Assembly: GCA_964557955.1 (NCBI GenBank)
Contig: CAZLCS010000013.1
Span: 51,291 to 115,290, forward strand
DNA: 64,000 bases
Direction of reading: 5' to 3'
Source of the DNA: JALOOX01 sp964557955
Lineage (GTDB): Bacteria > Desulfobacterota > Syntrophobacteria > Syntrophobacterales > Syntrophobacteraceae
The notes below the pieces were generated by a model. It saw only the letters and a list, made by a program, of their open reading frames with translations. It was not told the DNA's origin and made no database searches. The position numbers and the translations under genes are program-made. This document shows, piece by piece, positions 61,023 through 64,000 of the stretch; the first letter of the stretch is position 1, and the number at the start of each line of letters is the position of its first letter.

Positions 61023-62375
61023 ATGAGACGGATTCTCTTTGTTGAAGATGATGAAGGTCTGCGCGTGACGCAGTCCATCTATTTGAAGCAGGAAGGCTTC
61101 GACGTCACCGCGGTGACGGATCGAACTGCAGCCCGTGCGAGACTTACCCGGGAGCTGTTCGACGTGGTCGTCACGGATCTCCGCCTGGGAAAGCAGAGCG
61201 GAATGGACGTGGTGCGCGATGCCCGCGAACTGCAGCCCTTCGTCGAAATCATCGTTATCACGGGCTATAGTTCTGTTGAGAGTGCCGTGGAGGCCATGAG
61301 GGAGGGGGCCTACGACTACCTGACCAAACCCGTGGATCCGGAAGTGCTGGTGCGGATCATTCAGAAGGCCGTCGAGCACCAGGATCTCAAACGCCAGGTG
61401 ACCGCCTTGAAGGACAGCATCGCCCGTGAAACCGGACTCGACCAGATCGTGGCCGTCAGCACGGTGATGCGGGAAATCCTCGCCACCATTGCGACCGTCG
61501 CCGGCACTGACGCAACCGTGCTCATCGAAGGAGAGAGCGGAACGGGCAAAGAGCTCATGGCCCGCCTGATCCATCAGCGCAGCGATCGGGCCGACAGGCC
61601 TTTCCTCGTGATCAACTGCGGGGCTATGCCCGAAAACCTTTTGGAAAGCGAGCTTTTTGGGCATATGCGCGGAGCGTTCACGGGAGCTCACAAGGATCAC
61701 AAGGGGCTCTTCGAGGCCGCCGACGGAGGCACACTCTTTCTGGACGAGATCTCGGAGGTCTCCGCCGGCTTCCAGGTCAAGCTGCTGAGGACGCTCCAGG
61801 AGCATACCATCCGCCGCGTCGGCGATACGAAAGAGGTGCCCGTAAACGTGCGCGTTATCGCCGCCACCAACCAGGATCTCAATCAGCTCGTCCGGGATGG
61901 CAGATTCCGAAGGGACCTTTTCTTCCGGATCAAGGTGATCCCCATCCACCTTCCCCCTCTCCGCAAACGACGTGAAGACATCCTGCCCCTGGCAGAAAGC
62001 TTTCTGATGCGCCTGGCGGACCGGATGGGGCGACGCCCTCCCCGGTTGACCGAATCGGCGCGGCAAAAACTGCTCCGGCACGATTGGCCCGGAAACGTGC
62101 GAGAGCTTGAAAACACGCTGGAGCGGGCGCTTATCTTCAGACGCACCGATGAGATCGGTCGTGGGGATCTTTCGGTGGAAACCTGTATTCCCACACGAGA
62201 ATATCGGGATGACGATGCGAATACCTGGATGGTGCCCCTCTACGAGATCGAAAAACGTCATATCCTGGAGGTTCTCAATCAATGCGGCGGCAACAAGGCG
62301 CGTGCAGCGGAAGTGCTCGGCATCGGATACAATACGCTGTGGAGAAAGCTTAAGAAATACGGCACAATGGATTAA
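61023..62375 (+). CDS. Sigma-54-dependent NtrC-family response regulator
   Basis: 450 aa. The receiver domain (1-120) has the acidic pair EDD (8-10), phosphoacceptor D52 and K102. The AAA+ domain has Walker A GESGTGKE (170-177), the sigma-54-contacting GAFTGA loop (217-222) and Walker B GGTLFLDEIS. The C-terminal Fis-type HTH ends with RAAEVLGIGYNTLWRKLKKYG. It activates sigma-54 promoters when phosphorylated, presumably by the histidine kinase gene that follows. Target genes are not known from the sequence. Confidence 0.95.
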   Translation: MRRILFVEDDEGLRVTQSIYLKQEGFDVTAVTDRTAARARLTRELFDVVVTDLRLGKQSGMDVVRDARELQPFVEIIVITGYSSVESAVEAMREGAYDYLTKPVDPEVLVRIIQKAVEHQDLKRQVTALKDSIARETGLDQIVAVSTVMREILATIATVAGTDATVLIEGESGTGKELMARLIHQRSDRADRPFLVINCGAMPENLLESELFGHMRGAFTGAHKDHKGLFEAADGGTLFLDEISEVSAGFQVKLLRTLQEHTIRRVGDTKEVPVNVRVIAATNQDLNQLVRDGRFRRDLFFRIKVIPIHLPPLRKRREDILPLAESFLMRLADRMGRRPPRLTESARQKLLRHDWPGNVRELENTLERALIFRRTDEIGRGDLSVETCIPTREYRDDDANTWMVPLYEIEKRHILEVLNQCGGNKARAAEVLGIGYNTLWRKLKKYGTMD

Positions 62376-62432
62376 TAGGGAACGGGAGGAAGCGAGCCTG
62401 CATTCATCGGCGGACGTCCCTGGCGGGACGGT

Positions 62433-62563
62433 CCCTGAATGAACAACGCACACCAATTCCCATGCCGCTCTTGAACTTGAAACCTTAGACCTGAGACTTG
62501 AAACTTGAAACCACGAGCTCGAAACCCGAAAGCCCGAACTCGAAACCTTTCCGAGCAGGATGC
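62433..62563 (+). repeat. CGAAACT heptamer element, copy f
   Basis: A long core of imperfect TTGAAAC/TCGAAAC heptamers (about 62472-62548) ending in CCTTTCCGAGCAGGAT, the right flank seen in copies b and d. It reaches into the first codons of the following histidine kinase frame. Confidence 0.8.
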
Positions 62564-63668
62564 TGCATCCGAAAGGGACCGACTGAGGGCCATCCTCGAC
62601 AGCATGGAGGATGGAATCTACATCGTAGGGCGGGACTATCGCATCGACTTCATGAACCTGGCCTTGCGCAGTGAAATGGGCAATGGTGAAGGAAAGCTCT
62701 GCCACGAGTTTTTCGGTCATGATGTCGACAGCTGCGAGGACTGCCAGCATGGCATGGGCTCCTTCGGTCCCCAGATCCGGCGGGAGTGGACCGTCGCCGC
62801 CACGGGGAAGACCTACGACATGGCCGTGGCGCCCATCCACGAGCCCGGCGGCCATATCTCGAGGCTTCACATCCTGCGCGACATCACCGAAAGAAAGCAG
62901 CTGGAGGCTCGGCTGCAGGAATATTCTCTTCACCTTGAGGCGAAGGTCCGTGAGCAGGCGGACAGACTCCTCCGCCAGGAGCGGCTCGCCCTCCTGGGAG
63001 AGATTTCCGCGGGGCTCGCCCATGAAATCCGCACACCGCTCGGCGCCATCATCACCGGGATCAAGCTGCTCGAAAAGAGGCCTCAGAGAGAGGATGACCG
63101 GAAGTTGATTCTCGATCTGCTCATGTGCGAAGCGACGAGACTGAATGTCAAGGTATCCGAGTTCCTGACCTACGCCAGGCCCCGCACTCCCCAGCTGGCT
63201 CTCGTTTCCATGCCGCTGCTCATCCACGAAGTGAGAAGCCTCGTTGCTGCGGACGAGCCCCTCGTGGGGCAGGTTCATCTGGAAAGCACCGTGGACCCCC
63301 GTGTAACCTCATGGCCCATGGACAGAGACCTGATGAAAGAGGCGCTCCACAATCTCTGCGTCAACGCCCTTCAGGCCCTTAAGGGGAAGGGCAGCCTTCG
63401 GCTGGAGGCTCGGCCCATCGAAGGCGGACTGGAGCTCCTGGTGAAAGATGACGGACCGGGCATACCGGTTCATGAAATCCAGAATATCTTCAAGCCGTTC
63501 TACACGCTGCGATCCGAGGGTACGGGACTGGGGCTTTCCATCTGTCGCGAGATCATCGAGAGCCACGGAGGCCGACTTTCGGCCTCGAGCATCCCGGGCC
63601 GGGGAACGATCTTCCGGATCTTTCTGCCCGATCCTGGGAGGCAAGAGGGCGAGCATAGCCGGCCGTGA
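62505..63668 (+). CDS. PAS-domain sensor histidine kinase, N-terminus partly repeat-derived
   Basis: 387 aa from the TTG at 62505. An in-frame stop at 62499-62501 blocks any earlier start, and the next ATG (62604) would cut into the PAS domain. Residues 1-16 are encoded by the heptamer repeat. The PAS domain (25-130) has Cys residues at 66, 77 and 80 (LCHEFFGHDVDSCEDCQHG). A coiled coil leads to HisKA with H173 in GLAHEIRTPLG and then HATPase (ALHNLCVNALQAL, DDGPGI, GTGLGLSIC). It pairs with the upstream NtrC-type regulator. The Cys cluster could bind metal or sense redox. The repeat may have replaced the original start. Confidence 0.88.
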   Translation: MKPRARNPKARTRNLSEQDAASERDRLRAILDSMEDGIYIVGRDYRIDFMNLALRSEMGNGEGKLCHEFFGHDVDSCEDCQHGMGSFGPQIRREWTVAATGKTYDMAVAPIHEPGGHISRLHILRDITERKQLEARLQEYSLHLEAKVREQADRLLRQERLALLGEISAGLAHEIRTPLGAIITGIKLLEKRPQREDDRKLILDLLMCEATRLNVKVSEFLTYARPRTPQLALVSMPLLIHEVRSLVAADEPLVGQVHLESTVDPRVTSWPMDRDLMKEALHNLCVNALQALKGKGSLRLEARPIEGGLELLVKDDGPGIPVHEIQNIFKPFYTLRSEGTGLGLSICREIIESHGGRLSASSIPGRGTIFRIFLPDPGRQEGEHSRP

Positions 63669-63915
63669 CAGCCTTCGGCCACTGGCGCCACCTTGGGTAT
63701 CTGTGGCCATTCCATTCCGGCATAATCCATTCCAGGTTGGAATGCTTGATGAGCTCCTCGCCGTCCAGCCGACTCCTCTCCTTCAGCTAAGTTATTGAAA
63801 TGATAATGGACATAGGGCCGATCTTCATCGGCATGCGATTTGCGAAGGATTCTCCGCGATAGGGCCATTCAGCCTATGCCAAAGGGAAAGACATTCCATC
63901 ATGAGGAGAATATCG
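63669..63915. other. Intergenic region before the right-edge gene
   Basis: 247 bases; AT content rises after 63790. A promoter for the last gene is likely here but is not resolved. Confidence 0.35.
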
Positions 63916-64000
63916 ATGGCAGAAGAGAAGCCGAAAAAAGCTCTAAATTACCGGGATCTGTCGATTTGTGAATCCACCATCACCATGCTGCAGAAGATGG
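63916..64000 (+). CDS. Start of an unidentified gene, cut by the window edge
   Basis: An ATG at 63916 with AGGAGA 6 nt upstream opens a frame of 28 codons (MAEEKPKKALNYRDLSICES and on) that reaches the window end. The start region is Lys-rich, but too little is present to recognise a family. The earlier ATG at 63901 is in the same frame. Confidence 0.5.
   Translation, partial: MAEEKPKKALNYRDLSICESTITMLQKM

Noticed and set aside
60921..63278. A 785-residue open frame on the minus strand
   Set aside because: It lies antisense to a complete NtrC-type regulator and a histidine kinase and shows no family motifs; high GC keeps the opposite strand open.

Overview
The window looks like the chromosome of a Gram-negative, GC-rich, anaerobic Desulfobacterota bacterium, probably related to the sulfate-reducing or syntrophic Syntrophobacterales. 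The evidence is lipid A and LPS genes (lpxK, a WaaF-like heptosyltransferase), an OmpA-type lipoprotein, a Tat-exported [NiFe] hydrogenase, an octaheme HAO-like cytochrome, a DUF3786 iron-sulfur protein, NtrC-type two-component regulation and many dispersed non-coding repeats. The taxon is an inference from gene content. I saw no rRNA, tRNA, CRISPR array, prophage or intact transposase gene.

Layout. 1-6.8 kb: envelope/polysaccharide genes: an agarase-like (GH50-type) secreted hydrolase running off the left edge, a PIG-L deacetylase, an MsbA-type exporter and UDP-glucuronate decarboxylase. 6.9-10.7 kb: small membrane protein, DUF3786 protein, and an amino-acid ABC importer (two permeases plus binding protein, no ATPase). 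10.6-12.1 kb: a 223-bp direct duplication flanking about 1.1 kb that encodes a secreted protein of unknown function. 12-25.6 kb (minus strand): heptosyltransferase, DUF401 membrane protein, an FAU-1-like RNase with RtcA, a complete sugar ABC importer, a DUF853 HerA-like ATPase, and an SLC13-type transporter with four RCK_C domains. 26-30 kb: a MazF-type toxin-antitoxin pair, lpxK and the octaheme cytochrome. 30.4-37.5 kb: a large hybrid histidine kinase, carbamate kinase, a NYN/OST-HTH protein and the Uup ABC-F ATPase.

38-42.2 kb is the most striking segment. It holds a [NiFe] hydrogenase whose small subunit ends in two CXXCH haem motifs, the large subunit, and a secreted protein with one CXXCH motif followed by four PKD-like modules, closed by a strong terminator. 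This suggests a haem-wired exported hydrogenase.

42.5-50.2 kb: a YjfB-like protein, an orphan PhnD-like binding protein, a PEP-synthase-like protein without the usual C-terminal barrel, a CDF metal exporter, a formyl-THF hydrolase-like protein and HisB. 50.3-57 kb: a coiled-coil protein, OsmC, a diiron protein, an alpha/beta hydrolase overlapping a left-handed beta-helix acyltransferase, and an acyl-CoA synthetase. 57-64 kb: an RluA-type pseudouridine synthase, an RsmG-SPOUT fusion methyltransferase, an OmpA lipoprotein, an NtrC/histidine kinase pair and the start of one more gene.

Several dispersed repeat families run through the window: a CGAAACT heptamer element (six copies), a TAGGAGGCTGTCCGAGAA-headed element whose first bases form the stop codon of three different genes, a 64-bp hairpin element (two copies), and a REP-like 17-bp palindrome.
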